Positions 8,441 through 17,401 of a stretch of 64,000 bases of DNA are shown one piece after another (position 1 is the stretch's first letter; each line of letters starts with the position of its first letter). The notes beneath the pieces are model-generated. The model was not told the origin of the DNA. It saw only the letters and a program-made list of their open reading frames with translations, and made no database searches. The translations under genes and the position numbers were made by a program. The stretch spans positions 160,111-224,110 of the forward strand of contig JAFEBB010000002.1 of NCBI GenBank assembly GCA_018266075.1, written 5' to 3'. The stretch is from Deltaproteobacteria bacterium (GTDB taxonomy: Bacteria > Myxococcota > Myxococcia > Myxococcales > SZAS-1).

Positions 8441-9058
8441 TCAAAAGATCCCCGAGATGCCGACCGAGTTGGGGCCGATGCTGGGCACCACGCGAAGTGC
8501 AAGGCGATGGGGTTCGAGCTCGACGGCAGGCTTCAGCCGGGTATGCGAAGACATTTCATAGCCCGCCATGGCGCCGAAGATGGGAAGTGTTCCGGCGATC
8601 ATCAGCGTGGCCTGCGTGCTCTTGATCCCGAGGAGGCCGGCCGCGGCGCCGGTTCCCGCCGCGCTGCCAATCAACGTCCAGCCGAAAGATCCATCGCCGC
8701 CCATCGCCCGACCGCCGAGCCAGACGCCGGGCGCGGTGCCCAGCGCCCCGACGGCAGTGCCAATCCACAAGCCGGCTCCGGCCTCGTGGCCCGAGGCGAC
8801 ATCGACGCTCAATCCGGCGTACGCACCCACCACCTCGGAGGGCACGCCGATGCCGGCACCCAGCAGGAACTCGACGCCCATTCGCCCCGCGCGCAGCCCC
8901 AATGCGGCGCGGGTGCTGAGGTTGTCATCCCAGGGTTGGGGCAGGAGGGTTGGCTTCTCCGGAGCGCTCGGCGGATTGGCTTGCGCGCTGGGCACGTCCT
9001 CGGCCCAGGCGGCGGTTGAAAGGCACAAACTCAAAAGTATCCAACTCAGGAGTCTCAT
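8441..9058 (-). CDS. Glycine-rich secreted/envelope protein
   Basis: The 205-residue protein has a cleavable Sec signal (hydrophobic core then AAWAED, cleavage predicted after AWA). The mature protein alternates small and hydrophobic residues with many Gly (GAGIGVPSEVVGAYAG, GSAAGTGAAAGLLG), as in membrane-embedded glycine-zipper or outer-membrane proteins, and ends with an aromatic residue (GISGIF). An outer-membrane location is likely but unproven. The ATG at 9058 has GGGGGAC upstream. It is the first gene of a two-gene unit with the exported PLP enzyme. Confidence 0.6.
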   Translation of the reverse strand: MRLLSWILLSLCLSTAAWAEDVPSAQANPPSAPEKPTLLPQPWDDNLSTRAALGLRAGRMGVEFLLGAGIGVPSEVVGAYAGLSVDVASGHEAGAGLWIGTAVGALGTAPGVWLGGRAMGGDGSFGWTLIGSAAGTGAAAGLLGIKSTQATLMIAGTLPIFGAMAGYEMSSHTRLKPAVELEPHRLALRVVPSIGPNSVGISGIF

Positions 9059-9293
9059 GGGTCCCCCAATCACCGTACGCATGAACGTCGAGCCGGTTTC
9101 GCATGCGGTCGGGACCCTGATGCAATCGATGTGCGAGCCCGGTTTCACCAGGGGTGCGGGTCGGGGCCTCATCAGGCGAGGGCGCCAGCCGCACGATTCC
9201 GCGTTTCTGACTCGATGAGCTCGCTGACGCAGCGCGTTCGGATTGCGGAGGCTGTCAGAAATTGGTCGCGACCACGGTTGAGATCGGGCGCCG

Positions 9294-11594
9294 TCAGTTC
9301 GCCGCGCGCTTGTGCAACAGGCTCTCCACCATCTCCAGGAGCGAGTTGAGGTCGATCGGCTTGGGCAAGAACGCATCGAACCCGGCGCTCAGCGCGCGCT
9401 GGTGATCGTCGTTGTGCGCAAACGCCGTGAGCGCGAGCGCAGGAATGCTTCCCGATACTCCCGCAGCCTTCCGGAGGCTGCGCACCAGCTCGTAGCCGTC
9501 GCGGCCGGGCAGGGCGATGTCGGAGATGAGCAGGTCGAAGCGGTCCTTCTGGAGCTGCGCCTCCGCCTGCTCCGCGCTCTCCGCCACCGCCACCTGCGCG
9601 TTGAAGGCCTCGAGCAGCTCCGCCACCATCGCCCGCGAGTCGGCGTGATCCTCCACCAGCAGGATGCGCGAGCCGCGCAGGTCGGGTGTGTCGTTGGCCG
9701 CGTCGGCTGCTGGCCGCTCCGGCGGCTCCGCGCTGGCGCCGAGGCGTGGCAGGCTCACCGTGAACGTGGCGCCCCGACCCTCGCCCTCGCTCGACGCGGC
9801 GATGGTCCCGCCGTGCAACGCCACCAGGTGCTTGGCGATGGCCAGGCCCAACCCGAGGCCGTCGCGCCCGCGCTCGGTGCCCGTCTCCGCTTGGCGGAAG
9901 CGCTCGAACACGTGCGGCAGGAACTCGGGCGAGATGCCCTGCCCGTTGTCGGCGACGGTGAGCTCCAGGTTCGGGCCGGAGTTGGAGAGCGTCACCGTGA
10001 CCTTGCCCTGCTCCGGCGTGAACTTGAGCGCGTTGGTGAGGAGGTTCCAGACCACCTGCTGGATGCGCTCGGCGTCGGCCTTCGCCCGGTGCGCGCCCGG
10101 GGCGATGACCTTCTCGATCGTCACCTCGCGCTTGGACGCCAGCGGCTGCACCGATTGGATCGCCGCGTCCACGATCTCGCTCACCTCGAGCGGCTCGAGC
10201 TGCACGCGGATCTTGCCCGCGAGGATGCGCGAGACATCGAGCAGGTCGTCGATGAGCTTCTTCTGCGCGGCCGCGTTGCGCTGAATGATCGCCGCGGCCT
10301 GCTGCTGGCGCGCGGGCGAGAGCGCCACCCGCCCGAGCATGTGCGCCCAGCCGAGGATGGCCGTGAGCGGGGTGCGCAGCTCGTGCGACACCACGCTCAA
10401 GAAGTCGTCCTTCACCCGGTTGGCCTGGTGGGCCTCGGCGAGCAGCCGCGAGTTGTCGGCAGCGAGCGCGGCCAGGCCCGCCAGCTTCTGTGCTGTCACC
10501 AGATCGAAATCCGTATAGCGCCGCTGCGATTCCGCCATCACCAGCGTCAGCGCGCCGATCACCCGACCTCGCGCGATCAGCGGCACCACGATGCTGGAGT
10601 GGGGATCCAGCGAGCGGAGCACGTCCTTGGTGGCGTCGTCGTAGGGCGCGTCGTCGATGAGCTTGCGCGGCACCTCGCGGCGGAACTCGGGCTTGCCCGT
10701 GGCCATCACCCGCGCGAACGCCGAGAGGGCCTTGCTGCCCTTGGCCATCTTCTCCTCGAGCTCGTGCAGGAGCAGCACCTTCGCCGGATCCGCGTGCTCC
10801 ATCGCGATGCGCGTCGCGCGGCCGGTCTCGTCGAGCATGTCAATGGCGCACCAGTCGGCCATGGCCGGCACCGCGAGCCGCGCCAGCACCGAGAGGGTGA
10901 CCTGGTGCTCGAGCGGCGAGGAGAGGAGCACCGCGGCGTCGCGCAGGAAGGTCTCGCGCTCGAGCAGGGCGTCGCGCAGCCCGAAGTCGCGGCGGCTCAG
11001 CACCAGGAGCCCGAGCACGAGCAGCGCCTGCAAGATCGACGCGCCCAGCGCCACCACCATGCTCCGGCGCGCCACCTGCGACGCTTGCTGCTCCTGGCTG
11101 GCAAAGGACGCGTCGGTCTCCTGCAACATCGCGTCCAGCAGCTCGCGGATCTGCCGCATGAGCCGCTCGCCCTGGCCAGAGCGCACCTGAAGCAGCGCGT
11201 CGTCCTTCTGGCCGTGCTCGGCGAGCGTCACCGTCTGGCGCAGCTCCGCCATCTTCTCGTGGGCGAGCCCGGCGAGCGCGAACGCCTGCGAGACCTGAGC
11301 GGGGCTGCCGCGGACCAGATCGCCCACGCGCGCGAGCTCGGGGTCGAGCCGCGCCTCCGCGTCTTGGTAGGGCTGGAGGTAGCTCGCATCGCCGCTGACC
11401 AGGTAGCCACGCTGGCCGGTCTCGGCGTCGGTGAGCGTGCCTTGCACGTCGGCGAGCGCCTGGTGCACGTGCATGCTCTGGCGGATGGCGAGGCCAACCT
11501 GGTCGCGCGCGCGAACGGCCTCCCACTCCGTGACCCCGAGCGCGAGGGCCACCGCGAGCGCGACGGCGAAGGACACCACGATTCGTGTGGGCAT
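9294..11594 (-). CDS. Hybrid sensor histidine kinase (CHASE3-GAF-HisKA-HATPase-REC)
   Basis: The 766-residue protein has a membrane helix near 5-24, a periplasmic helical CHASE3-type sensor at about 30-175 (the ETGQRGYL signature at 58-65 is typical), a second helix near 180-200, a GAF-like domain at about 215-380, and HisKA with phospho-acceptor His404 in SHELRTPL. An HATPase domain follows with intact N, G1 and G2 boxes, then a C-terminal receiver (from about 645) with the VEDH and SDIALPG motifs. The ATG at 11594 is placed just before the first helix. No separate response regulator is adjacent, so phosphorelay to a distant protein is inferred. Confidence 0.88.
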   Translation of the reverse strand: MPTRIVVSFAVALAVALALGVTEWEAVRARDQVGLAIRQSMHVHQALADVQGTLTDAETGQRGYLVSGDASYLQPYQDAEARLDPELARVGDLVRGSPAQVSQAFALAGLAHEKMAELRQTVTLAEHGQKDDALLQVRSGQGERLMRQIRELLDAMLQETDASFASQEQQASQVARRSMVVALGASILQALLVLGLLVLSRRDFGLRDALLERETFLRDAAVLLSSPLEHQVTLSVLARLAVPAMADWCAIDMLDETGRATRIAMEHADPAKVLLLHELEEKMAKGSKALSAFARVMATGKPEFRREVPRKLIDDAPYDDATKDVLRSLDPHSSIVVPLIARGRVIGALTLVMAESQRRYTDFDLVTAQKLAGLAALAADNSRLLAEAHQANRVKDDFLSVVSHELRTPLTAILGWAHMLGRVALSPARQQQAAAIIQRNAAAQKKLIDDLLDVSRILAGKIRVQLEPLEVSEIVDAAIQSVQPLASKREVTIEKVIAPGAHRAKADAERIQQVVWNLLTNALKFTPEQGKVTVTLSNSGPNLELTVADNGQGISPEFLPHVFERFRQAETGTERGRDGLGLGLAIAKHLVALHGGTIAASSEGEGRGATFTVSLPRLGASAEPPERPAADAANDTPDLRGSRILLVEDHADSRAMVAELLEAFNAQVAVAESAEQAEAQLQKDRFDLLISDIALPGRDGYELVRSLRKAAGVSGSIPALALTAFAHNDDHQRALSAGFDAFLPKPIDLNSLLEMVESLLHKRAAN

Positions 11595-11738
11595 GCGGGG
11601 AACCCGACGGCTCGAGCTGACGCCGACTTCCCCCAGCGCGCAATCTAGCGATGCCGGAATTGGGTGCCAGTGCGTGCGGCGCGCGGCGTCGGGAGCCGCA
11701 CAGTCGTGAAGCTTGCGGAGAAGCACCCCTTCGTGGCG

Positions 11739-12068
11739 TCAGCCCGCCCACGGCTCGCCGCAGTGGGGACACATTCGCGCGCGCTCGGCCTCGGCCTCAT
11801 CCACGCGCTCGTAGCAGGTCGTGCAGGTCTTCAGGACGCGTGCGGGTGCGCCGCCTTCCACGCGCATCGGTGCCACCGCAGGCCGCGCCGCGGCGAGTGG
11901 CTCGGGCATGGGCATGCCTCGCGACCAGATGAGCTCGAGCTCGGGCTCGGAGCTCGACGGCGTCGCGCCCTCCACCACCGGCACATCCGCGAGCTTGGCG
12001 GCGTCGGGGACGGTGAGCGGCTCGACGGGCAGCGCGACGAGGATGAGCCCAAGGGTCACGTGGATCAC
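11739..12068 (-). CDS. Small exported zinc-ribbon-like protein
   Basis: The 109-residue protein has a hydrophobic N-terminus (signal or membrane anchor), a Pro/Ala/Glu-rich middle and a C-terminal CTTC-x17-CPHC pair that probably binds zinc or forms disulfides. The family is not recognised. It is divergent from the membrane glycosyltransferase gene, and the intergenic region holds an FNR-type palindrome. The hybrid kinase start lies 144 bp downstream, so it may be read in the same direction but the gap argues against tight coupling. Confidence 0.55.
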   Translation of the reverse strand: MIHVTLGLILVALPVEPLTVPDAAKLADVPVVEGATPSSSEPELELIWSRGMPMPEPLAAARPAVAPMRVEGGAPARVLKTCTTCYERVDEAEAERARMCPHCGEPWAG

Positions 12069-12180
12069 GCCGTCTCCTGGCGCTGGCCGCGCACGAGCCT
12101 ACGGGATCGGGAACGCTCACGTTGGGTGAAAGAGGATCTCTCCCAAACCTGCGAACTCGATCCCTTCTTGAGGGCAGACC

Positions 12181-12194
12181 CTGATCATGATCAA
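12181..12194. promoter_or_regulatory. FNR-type box upstream of the GT39-type gene
   Basis: The sequence CTGATCATGATCAA differs at one position from the FNR consensus TTGAT-N4-ATCAA and is an almost perfect palindrome. It lies 35 bp before the glycosyltransferase start and 112 bp before the divergent zinc-ribbon gene. Two similar boxes occur at 16679 and 18196, around a gene for an FNR-like regulator. Confidence 0.65.
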
Positions 12195-12229
12195 GGCGCG
12201 CGAGGAAAGCTGGGCGCAAGCTGCCGTGC

Positions 12230-13507
12230 ATGGTTGCTCCCACCGTCACGCCGTCCGCTGAGCCGCTCGCCGCGTCCTCGGCGCACCCCGCGCTGCGCCC
12301 CGCGATCACGGCGGCGTGGGCCTGGCTGCGCGTGCACGGCCCCATCTCCGCGCTGCTGATCGTGGGCGCGGCGCTGCGCAGCTTCCGGCTCGGCGAGGTG
12401 AGCGGAATGCTCATCGGCGACGAGTGCTGGTACGTGCAGGACGCCCGGGTGATCCTCGGCTTGCCGGTGATGCTCAAGAACCTGCCCGCGGCGCCGCTGA
12501 GCGGGCTGGACCCGAACTCGGAGCACCCGCCGCTGGCCAAGCTGATCATGGCCGGCTCGATGCGGCTCTTCGGCAACACGGAGATCGCCTGGCGCATCCC
12601 CAGCGTGATCCTGGGGACGCTCTCGATCCTGCTGCTGTACGCGATCGTGCTGCGTCTCGGCGGCTCGCGGAAGCAAGCGTGGCTGGCGGCGTTCGTGCTG
12701 GCCTTCGAGAACCTCTCGTTCATCCACGGCCGCATCGCCATGCTCGACATCTACGTCGTCGCGTTCGTGCTGCTCGCGACGTGGCTCTATCTCACGAGGC
12801 GCTTCGAGCTCGCGGGCGTGGTCTTCGGCGTGGCGGCACTTTGCAAAGTGAATGGTCTCTTTGGCCTGGGGGCGATGCTGCTCTACGACCTGGTGCGCGC
12901 GCGCAGGCACCTCTGGCCGATTCCCTGGCGCTGGCTCTGGCCGCGCGCGCGGGCGGTGATCTTCGCGCTCGGCTTCTTCCTGCTCGGGCTGGGCGCGCTC
13001 GATGCGTACTGGACCGAGTACCGCAGCCCATTCGCGCACCTCTCACACATGTTCAGCTACCACGCGAGCCTCAAGCACGTGGGCCGCCCCGAGGGGAACG
13101 AGAGCACGCCCGGCGACTGGTGGCTCAACGGCGGCGCGTTCAACTACATGACCTGGACGCAGACCGTGAACGGCGTAAGCAAGTACACCGTCTTCCGCGC
13201 GGCGATGAACGAGTACGTCATCTTCGCGGCGCCCATGGCGCTCTTCTATGCGGCCTGGCGCGCCTGGAATCGCTCGCGGCTGGGTGCTTTTGCGGTCGCC
13301 TCGCTCATCTGCATGTTTGGCCCGATGTTCGCAGCCTGGGTACTTGCAGATCGCAAGTCCTACATTTTCTACATGGTGCCTTCGGTGCCGGCGATCGCCT
13401 GTGCCATTGCGCTCATGGCGCCCAAGCTCCCTCGGCCGGCGCAGTGGGGCTTCGTGGTGGCGGTGCTCTACGCCTACGCCTTCAACTTCCCGTTCAAGTA
13501 CCTCTGA
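12230..13507 (+). CDS. GT39/PMT-family membrane glycosyltransferase
   Basis: The 425-residue polytopic protein matches the dolichyl-phosphate-mannose protein mannosyltransferase family (GT-C fold). The first external loop has the catalytic acidic pair in GDECWY (D64, E65), followed by EHPPLAK at 98-104, both hallmarks. About ten membrane helices follow and late YIFYMVPSVPA resembles the family's conserved motif. Such enzymes move mannose or a related sugar from a lipid-phosphate carrier to exported proteins or glycans at the outer face of the inner membrane. A TPM-domain gene starts 7 bp after the stop, so the two are an operon. The upstream FNR-type box suggests oxygen- or NO-linked control. 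Confidence 0.82.
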   Translation: MVAPTVTPSAEPLAASSAHPALRPAITAAWAWLRVHGPISALLIVGAALRSFRLGEVSGMLIGDECWYVQDARVILGLPVMLKNLPAAPLSGLDPNSEHPPLAKLIMAGSMRLFGNTEIAWRIPSVILGTLSILLLYAIVLRLGGSRKQAWLAAFVLAFENLSFIHGRIAMLDIYVVAFVLLATWLYLTRRFELAGVVFGVAALCKVNGLFGLGAMLLYDLVRARRHLWPIPWRWLWPRARAVIFALGFFLLGLGALDAYWTEYRSPFAHLSHMFSYHASLKHVGRPEGNESTPGDWWLNGGAFNYMTWTQTVNGVSKYTVFRAAMNEYVIFAAPMALFYAAWRAWNRSRLGAFAVASLICMFGPMFAAWVLADRKSYIFYMVPSVPAIACAIALMAPKLPRPAQWGFVVAVLYAYAFNFPFKYL

Positions 13508-13514
13508 GTGTGAA

Positions 13515-14147
13515 ATGAACCTTCGACTATCGATGTACACATTCGTGATGTGCGCGTCGGGGATGGTCGTGGAGTGCCCTCCTGCGCTCGCCCAGGACAT
13601 CCCCGGCATCAACGGGCACATGACCGATCCGGATCGCCGACTTAGCGACGCGGACAAGAAGGCCATCGAGGATCAGTTGAGCGGGCTCCAGGAGGAGACG
13701 CACGTCGACATCGCGGGATGGGTGACCCACGCGGCCGACAATCAAGTGGAGGAGCTCGGCGCCCGCGCCTACCGGCAGTGGAACATCGGCAAGGCCTGGG
13801 ACAACGGCGTCTTCTTCGTGATCCCCGCGACGGGTCGCGCGCACCTCATCGTCGATCGTGCGCGGCCCGAGCTCACCGCGGCGGAGCAGGCGCGCGTGCT
13901 CGCGGCCGACCGACCGGAGGCGCCGCTGGCCACGCGGCTCAACGCGCTCGCAGACACCGCGGGCTCGCTGGTGAAGGCCAAGGTCTTTCACGCGCGGCCG
14001 CCGGGGCCCAAGGACGGTCGGCGCGCGCTCGCCTACGGCGCGGGAGCGGTGGCGATGGCATTGGGATCTGGGCTGTTCGGGCGGAGGAAGCGCCGCCCCT
14101 CGGCCGGGAGCAGCCGGAGAGAGGAGGTGCACCGTCCCCTGGCATGA
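13515..14147 (+). CDS. TPM-domain membrane-anchored protein
   Basis: The 210-residue protein has a signal-like N-terminus ending near ALAQD and a TPM domain (about residues 35-160) recognisable from LSDADKKAIEDQL, an IGKAWDNGVFFVI core and a positively charged end. A C-terminal hydrophobic helix precedes Arg/Lys (FGRRKRR), giving a tail anchor with the TPM domain outside the cytoplasm. TPM proteins are implicated in photosystem II repair in plants and in envelope stress in bacteria; the role here is unknown. It follows the glycosyltransferase gene closely and is convergent with the FNR-like regulator gene, 9 bp away. Confidence 0.75.
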   Translation: MNLRLSMYTFVMCASGMVVECPPALAQDIPGINGHMTDPDRRLSDADKKAIEDQLSGLQEETHVDIAGWVTHAADNQVEELGARAYRQWNIGKAWDNGVFFVIPATGRAHLIVDRARPELTAAEQARVLAADRPEAPLATRLNALADTAGSLVKAKVFHARPPGPKDGRRALAYGAGAVAMALGSGLFGRRKRRPSAGSSRREEVHRPLA

Positions 14148-14156
14148 AGTTGAAGT

Positions 14157-14789
14157 TCAGCTCTCGGAGCCGCGCGCCAGCTGTTGGAGGGCGGGAATGT
14201 CGCGGGGCGCGTGCGGGGCTCGCGCATCCACGAGCCCGCGTTCCACCAGCCGGCGCAGGCTCCGGGAGTACGTTTCGGGCCGCATGTGCAGCATGCGCGC
14301 GATGGCCGTCTTGGTGAGCTTCACCGGTGGCGATGCGGCGCGCTCGAGCAGAAAGCGGCTCACGCGCGCCAGACACTTGCCGCTCTGGTCATGTCGGTCG
14401 GATTGACTCGCGGCCTGCTCGTCGAGCGAGAGTTCCATCATCGCGCGCGCGGGGCTGAGCGCGTCGCCGACCCAGTGCTTCAGCGCGTCGACGGAGAGCG
14501 TGCACAACTTCACGGGCGTGAGCGCGACAGCTCGCGCGCACGCCGTCCCGCCGCGGAGCGCCTCGGCGCCGAGCAGCGAGGTGGGGCCGCGCACGGACGC
14601 CGGGCCGCTGGACGGCTCCACCGACACCAGGCCTTCGCGAACGAAGAGCAGCCGGTCTGCGACCTCGCCCTCGTGAGTCAGCGTGGCGCCGGCGGCGCGG
14701 GAGATGGGCGACCACGGACAGCGATTCGGCGACGACGCTTGACCGAGGATGCACGCGGTGCACTGCGACACGGGGCGCTTGAAGCTCAT
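14157..14789 (-). CDS. FNR-like Crp-family regulator with Fe-S type cysteines
   Basis: The 210-residue protein has a cyclic-nucleotide-type beta-roll, a dimer helix and a winged HTH (about 157-184). The N-terminus holds C10-x2-C13 and C24, and C96 in VKLCTL aligns with Cys122 of E. coli FNR, giving four candidate [4Fe-4S] ligands. The recognition helix reads PETYSR, with E172, S175 and R176 in the positions of FNR E209, S212 and R213 that read TTGAT half-sites. Three such sites occur within 4 kb. The start ATG overlaps the upstream decarboxylase stop by 4 bp (ATGA), so translation is coupled. I infer an oxygen or NO sensor. The C-x10-C spacing differs from E. coli, so cluster binding is not certain. 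Confidence 0.8.
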   Translation of the reverse strand: MSFKRPVSQCTACILGQASSPNRCPWSPISRAAGATLTHEGEVADRLLFVREGLVSVEPSSGPASVRGPTSLLGAEALRGGTACARAVALTPVKLCTLSVDALKHWVGDALSPARAMMELSLDEQAASQSDRHDQSGKCLARVSRFLLERAASPPVKLTKTAIARMLHMRPETYSRSLRRLVERGLVDARAPHAPRDIPALQQLARGSES

Positions 14790-16552
14790 CGCGACACCGC
14801 CCGGCGCAACGGCGCGTCGCCCGCGAGGCCGCGCAGCGTGGAGAGCAGCTCGCGTTCGAAGTCCACGTTCATCTCCTTCGAGTCGAAGAAGGGGTTCATC
14901 ATGCAGAGGCGCAGGAGCACCAACGCGTCGGTGTCGCGGACCATCCCCAGTTGGCCCAGCACGGCATCGAGGTACGCGCCGTAGCGCGTGGTCGAGAGCT
15001 CGGTGCGCGAGACGATGAACGGCCCGCCGGCGCCCGGCGCGAGCGCTTCGAATGCACGCTCGGTGGCCGCGTTCGCCTCCGACAGCCGCTGTCCGTCCCT
15101 CGCGATGAAGATGCCCAGGATGTTCGACTCCGCGTGCGGCACCACCCGCAGCGGGCCGCCGAGCGCCCGAAGTCGGTGTTCGAGTCGCTGCTTGATGCGC
15201 ACGGTGCGCCCGAGGATTCGTCCGTAGCCGTCGGCGTTGAGCCCGATGGTGCGCGCGGTGAGCCAGGTCGCGACGGCGCCCGCTGCCGAGCGCGAGCCCT
15301 CGAGCGTGAACGGCCCCTTGTCGCGCGAAGGATCGAACTGGAGATACGGCCCGCCGAAGCTGCGCGTCTGGTCGTCAGCGCCGCGCCGCACCAGCAACGC
15401 ACCCGAGGCGAACGGCACGTAGCCGAGCTTGTGCGGATCGAGGGTGATCGAGTCGGCGCGGCGGAGCGCGCGCAGCGCCCGCGTGGTCTCGACGGAGAGC
15501 GGCGAGGTGCCCTGCTTGTCGAGCGTGCAGAGGAGCCCGCCGTAGGCGGCGTCGACGTGGTGCCAGAGGTGCAGCCCGCGCTTGGCGCGCCAGGTGTCGA
15601 GCAGCGCCTGCACCTCGTCGATGGGATCGACAGCGCCGAGCTCCGTGGTCCCCGCAACCGAGACCACCATCAGCACCGGCCGCGCTTCCCGCTGCGCGCG
15701 CTCGAGGAGCTGCGAGAGGTGCGCGACCGAGAGCTTCCCCGTTGCGTCGAGCTCGATGTGCCAGAGCGCTTCGTCGCCGAGCCCGAGCAGCGACGCGCCC
15801 TTCGTCCAGCTGTAGTGGTGATGCTGCGGCACGAGCAGCACCGGCCCGCGGAACGGCTCGTCGAACACCTGCGCCAGCGCGGCCGTCGCTTGCCACGGGC
15901 CCTGGTCCGCGAAGTTCCAGCGCCGCAGCGCCGCAGCCGGCGGCGCGCCGAACCGCCGCCAGCCCTGGTGCGCTGCTTCGAACAAGCCGAGCTGCGTCCC
16001 GTGCGCGAAGCGCCGCTGGGCGCCCGCCGCGAGCCACGACGCCAGCCGCGCGCGCGCCCGAATGAGCGCCTCCAGATTTGCGACGGTGCCGCCCGAGGTG
16101 AAGTGGCCGTGCCCCGTGCGCAAGCCGACCGCCGCGAGCAACGCGCGCACCGCTTCGTCCTCGAGCTGCGTGCCCACCCGCGACGACTCGCCGGAGATGT
16201 TGTTCGGGTTGTGCAGCAAGGCCACCAGGTGCCCGAAGAGTGCGGGCAGCGAGATCTCGCTGAACATGTGGCCCACGTAGCGCGGCGAGAACTTGGGCAG
16301 CTCGTCCTCGAAGCGCGCCAGCAGCTCGCGCAGCGCGGCCTCGGCGCGCGCGCGGCGGGCCTGGAACTGCGGCGAGCCCACGTCGCGCACGCTGATGGCG
16401 CGCCCGTCTTCGGGATGCAGGTGGCGGCGCCAGGCGAAGATGGACTGCAGCACTTCTGTCGCGAGCGCCTGCACCCACGGCCCGTTCTCGGCTTGGGGAC
16501 CGAGGAAGAAGCTCTTGGTGGCCACGTCGGCCGGCTCGCAGCGTTGGCTCAT
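14786..16552 (-). CDS. Group II PLP-dependent amino acid decarboxylase
   Basis: The 588-residue protein fits the glutamate/aromatic amino acid decarboxylase fold: FTSGGTVANLEAL at 151-163 (phosphate-binding loop), HVDAAYGG with D334, and the PLP Lys375 in DPHKLGY. HYSWTKG near 246-252 also matches the family. The substrate cannot be read from sequence; glutamate, tyrosine, cysteine-sulfinate and 2,4-diaminobutyrate enzymes are all in this group. The ATG at 16552 has GAGAGCG upstream. The gene is first in a unit with the FNR-like regulator (4-bp overlap), and an FNR-type box lies 127 bp upstream, so anaerobic or acid-stress use is inferred. Confidence 0.82.
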   Translation of the reverse strand: MSQRCEPADVATKSFFLGPQAENGPWVQALATEVLQSIFAWRRHLHPEDGRAISVRDVGSPQFQARRARAEAALRELLARFEDELPKFSPRYVGHMFSEISLPALFGHLVALLHNPNNISGESSRVGTQLEDEAVRALLAAVGLRTGHGHFTSGGTVANLEALIRARARLASWLAAGAQRRFAHGTQLGLFEAAHQGWRRFGAPPAAALRRWNFADQGPWQATAALAQVFDEPFRGPVLLVPQHHHYSWTKGASLLGLGDEALWHIELDATGKLSVAHLSQLLERAQREARPVLMVVSVAGTTELGAVDPIDEVQALLDTWRAKRGLHLWHHVDAAYGGLLCTLDKQGTSPLSVETTRALRALRRADSITLDPHKLGYVPFASGALLVRRGADDQTRSFGGPYLQFDPSRDKGPFTLEGSRSAAGAVATWLTARTIGLNADGYGRILGRTVRIKQRLEHRLRALGGPLRVVPHAESNILGIFIARDGQRLSEANAATERAFEALAPGAGGPFIVSRTELSTTRYGAYLDAVLGQLGMVRDTDALVLLRLCMMNPFFDSKEMNVDFERELLSTLRGLAGDAPLRRAVSR

Positions 16553-16678
16553 GTCGCGCTCTCGATGGTGGCCCTCCGGCACGTGTTGCATTCGCAGTGC
16601 CGACGTCGCCCGCCGGGAGGGCGGGCCAGGGCGCGCAAACGGTGCCCGTGAGCGTCGATCGAACGCAGGCCCTGCGCG

Positions 16679-16692
16679 CTGATCGGGATCAA
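16679..16692. promoter_or_regulatory. FNR-type box between decarboxylase-regulator unit and hemolysin-III-like gene
   Basis: CTGATCGGGATCAA fits TTGAT-N4-ATCAA with a single mismatch. It lies in the divergent region, 57 bp before the hemolysin-III-like start and 127 bp before the decarboxylase start, so it could control either side. If it acts leftward, the FNR-like regulator would be autoregulated. Confidence 0.65.
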
Positions 16693-16748
16693 GATCTCGG
16701 CCTACACGCGTGACCCCGCGATGACGCGCGCAGCGCGACGCTTGGCGC

Positions 16749-17396
16749 ATGCACACCACCATCGCTTCGACCCCCCTCACCAAGCCGCTCATGCGCGGCT
16801 GGTCGCACCTCGGCGCGTTCATGGCTGCGCTCGTGTACGGGACGCTCTTGCTGGAGCACGCGCGGGCCGGCGCGCGCGGCTTTGCCGCGACCTACGTGGC
16901 CTCACTGCTCACGCTCTTCGGGACGAGCGCGCTCTACCACTGCGCCTTCTGGAGCGTGGCGGCGCGGCGCGTTCTGCGGCCGATCGATCACTCGGCGATC
17001 TTCGTGCTCATCGCGGGGACGTTCACGGCGTTCGCGGCCGCGCTCGACACACCGCACGCGCGCGGCTTGCTGTGGGCCGGTTGGACCGCGGCGCTGCTCG
17101 GAGCGGCGCGCGCCATCTTCTGGCATTCGGCGCCGAAGAAGCTGGTCGCCGCACAGAGCGTGCTGACGGGCTGGCTGGCAGCGGCGTTCGTGCCTGCGCT
17201 CGCCCACGCGCTGCCTGCGAGCTCGCTCGTGCTGATTGGTCTGGGCGGCGCGCTCTACACCTTGGGCGCGATGATCTTCGCCTTCCGGCGCCCGAACCCG
17301 TGGCCGCGCGTGTTCGGGTTCCACGAGATCTTTCACTTGCTGGTGATTGCCGGCGCGGCGGCGCAGTTCGCGGCGGCGTGGCGGGTGCTGACCTGA
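16749..17396 (+). CDS. Hemolysin III / PAQR-family membrane protein
   Basis: The 215-residue protein has seven predicted membrane helices and the family's metal-site motifs: SALYH at 60-64, DHS at 80-82 and a late HEIFH near 195. PAQR proteins are membrane hydrolases or receptors; bacterial members (YqfA/TrhA type) influence membrane lipid homeostasis. Haemolytic activity is historical and not implied. It has its own upstream region with an FNR-type box 57 bp away. It is convergent with the frameshifted RIC gene, with 5 bp between the two stops. Confidence 0.85.
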   Translation: MHTTIASTPLTKPLMRGWSHLGAFMAALVYGTLLLEHARAGARGFAATYVASLLTLFGTSALYHCAFWSVAARRVLRPIDHSAIFVLIAGTFTAFAAALDTPHARGLLWAGWTAALLGAARAIFWHSAPKKLVAAQSVLTGWLAAAFVPALAHALPASSLVLIGLGGALYTLGAMIFAFRRPNPWPRVFGFHEIFHLLVIAGAAAQFAAAWRVLT

Positions 17397-17401
17397 GCGG
17401 G

